Source: Actinopolyspora xinjiangensis (GTDB taxonomy: Bacteria; Actinomycetota; Actinomycetes; Mycobacteriales; Pseudonocardiaceae). From it: a DNA stretch of 64,000 nucleotides. The DNA lies in NCBI RefSeq assembly GCF_900104475.1, contig NZ_FNJR01000003.1, forward strand, positions 102,917 through 166,916. The letters are read 5' to 3'. Below are positions 63,614 through 64,000 of this stretch, in pieces; position 1 is the first letter of the stretch, and every line of letters starts with the position of its first letter. Below the pieces are notes generated by a model. It was given only the letters and a program-made list of their open reading frames with translations. It was not told the DNA's origin and did not search any database. Both the position numbers and the translations under genes were made by a program.

Positions 63614-64000
63614 ATGCCATCCAACTCATCCCCCGGGGAGGAGCGGCGCCCGGCCTGGCGTCGCATCATGCCGGGATTCGTCGCGCTGGCGATGACGGCG
63701 GCGGTTCCCATGCTGGCCCCCGCCTCCTCCGAAGCCGCTCCCGCCCATGTGGACAACCCCTTCGCGGGAGCGACCTCCTATGTGAACCCCGACTACGCCG
63801 AGAACGTCCAGTCGTCCATCGACCAGACCCAGGACGCCGAGCTCAAGGCCAAGATGGAGCAGATCAAGTCGTACCCGACGGCGGTGTGGCTCGACCGCAT
63901 CGCGGCCATCGAGGGCGGCGAGGCCAACAGCGGTCGGCTGAGCCTGCGCGAACACCTCGACGAAGCGTTGGCGCAGAAGGGCTCCGGCCCGATCACGGCG
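63614..64000 (+). CDS. Secreted GH6 cellobiohydrolase, N-terminal part (runs off the window)
   Basis: 129 residues visible from ATG at 63614 with AAGGAG upstream; open to the right edge. A long signal peptide (RRIMPGFVALAMTAAVPMLAP, cleavage near SEAAPA) leads to HVDNPFAGATSYVNPDYAENV and YPTAVWLDRIAAIEGG, then LSLREHLDEALAQ, matching the start of bacterial GH6 exocellulases such as Cel6B. The catalytic aspartates lie beyond the window. A perfect CelR operator is upstream. Confidence 0.9.
   Translation, partial: MPSNSSPGEERRPAWRRIMPGFVALAMTAAVPMLAPASSEAAPAHVDNPFAGATSYVNPDYAENVQSSIDQTQDAELKAKMEQIKSYPTAVWLDRIAAIEGGEANSGRLSLREHLDEALAQKGSGPITA

Overview
The window is high-GC actinobacterial DNA. 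It carries WhiB, EspG/PPE (ESX) genes, DUF397/XRE pairs, an IdeR-type iron box, many DUF3040 and universal stress genes, and frequent GTG and TTG starts. The gene set fits a Pseudonocardiales-type filamentous actinomycete (Saccharopolyspora/Actinopolyspora-like). That placement is inference; no rRNA gene is present.

Layout, left. 1-1.7 kb: end of a PPE-like gene and its EspG chaperone. 1.8-5.8 kb: an XRE/DUF397 pair and a divergent TetR/DHA2-efflux pair with a perfect palindrome between them. 5.9-10.9 kb: a complete selenocysteine locus (selD, tRNA-Sec, selA, selB). A DUF1992 gene lies antisense to the tRNA, and its stop codon is the complement of the tRNA anticodon. 11-17 kb: Ku and a stand-alone LigD-type polymerase, flanking a ClpC-like ATPase and a universal stress protein. 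17-25.4 kb: housekeeping and stress genes, an IdeR-box-controlled siderophore-binding lipoprotein and a WhiB protein.

Middle. 26.0-36.4 kb is an island very like the DosR/DevR dormancy regulon of mycobacteria. It has a DevR-like regulator, a DevS/DosT-like heme-GAF kinase, a CBS-BON protein, an Rv1733c-like membrane protein, a PPOX-fold protein, five universal stress proteins and a DUF1876 (Rv1738-like) protein. A secreted endoglycoceramidase-like GH5 enzyme sits inside it. 37-43.5 kb: an FMN-dependent hydroxy-acid oxidase, a Bcr/CflA-type exporter, an SDR, an Erm-type 23S rRNA methylase behind a leader-peptide/hairpin attenuator, and a GNAT.

Right. 43.6-48.0 kb is a graspetide (omega-ester RiPP) cluster: XRE/DUF397 regulator pair, 16-bp palindromic operator, two small ORFs, precursor, ATP-grasp ligase and PIMT-type methyltransferase. 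48.1-64 kb is a beta-glucan/beta-mannan locus. It has a beta-mannanase, a clan-A exo-glycosidase, an SGNH esterase, an AGE-family sugar epimerase/isomerase, an MsiK-like ATPase, a cebEFG-bglC-type cellobiose transporter and beta-glucosidase operon, and the start of a GH6 cellobiohydrolase. The 14-bp palindrome TGGGAGCGCTCCCA, known as the CelR/CebR operator, occurs perfectly before the GH6 gene and with one change before the transporter operon and before the esterase.

The strongest candidates for new biology are the graspetide cluster, the attenuated erm gene, the dormancy island and the tRNA-Sec/DUF1992 antisense overlap.
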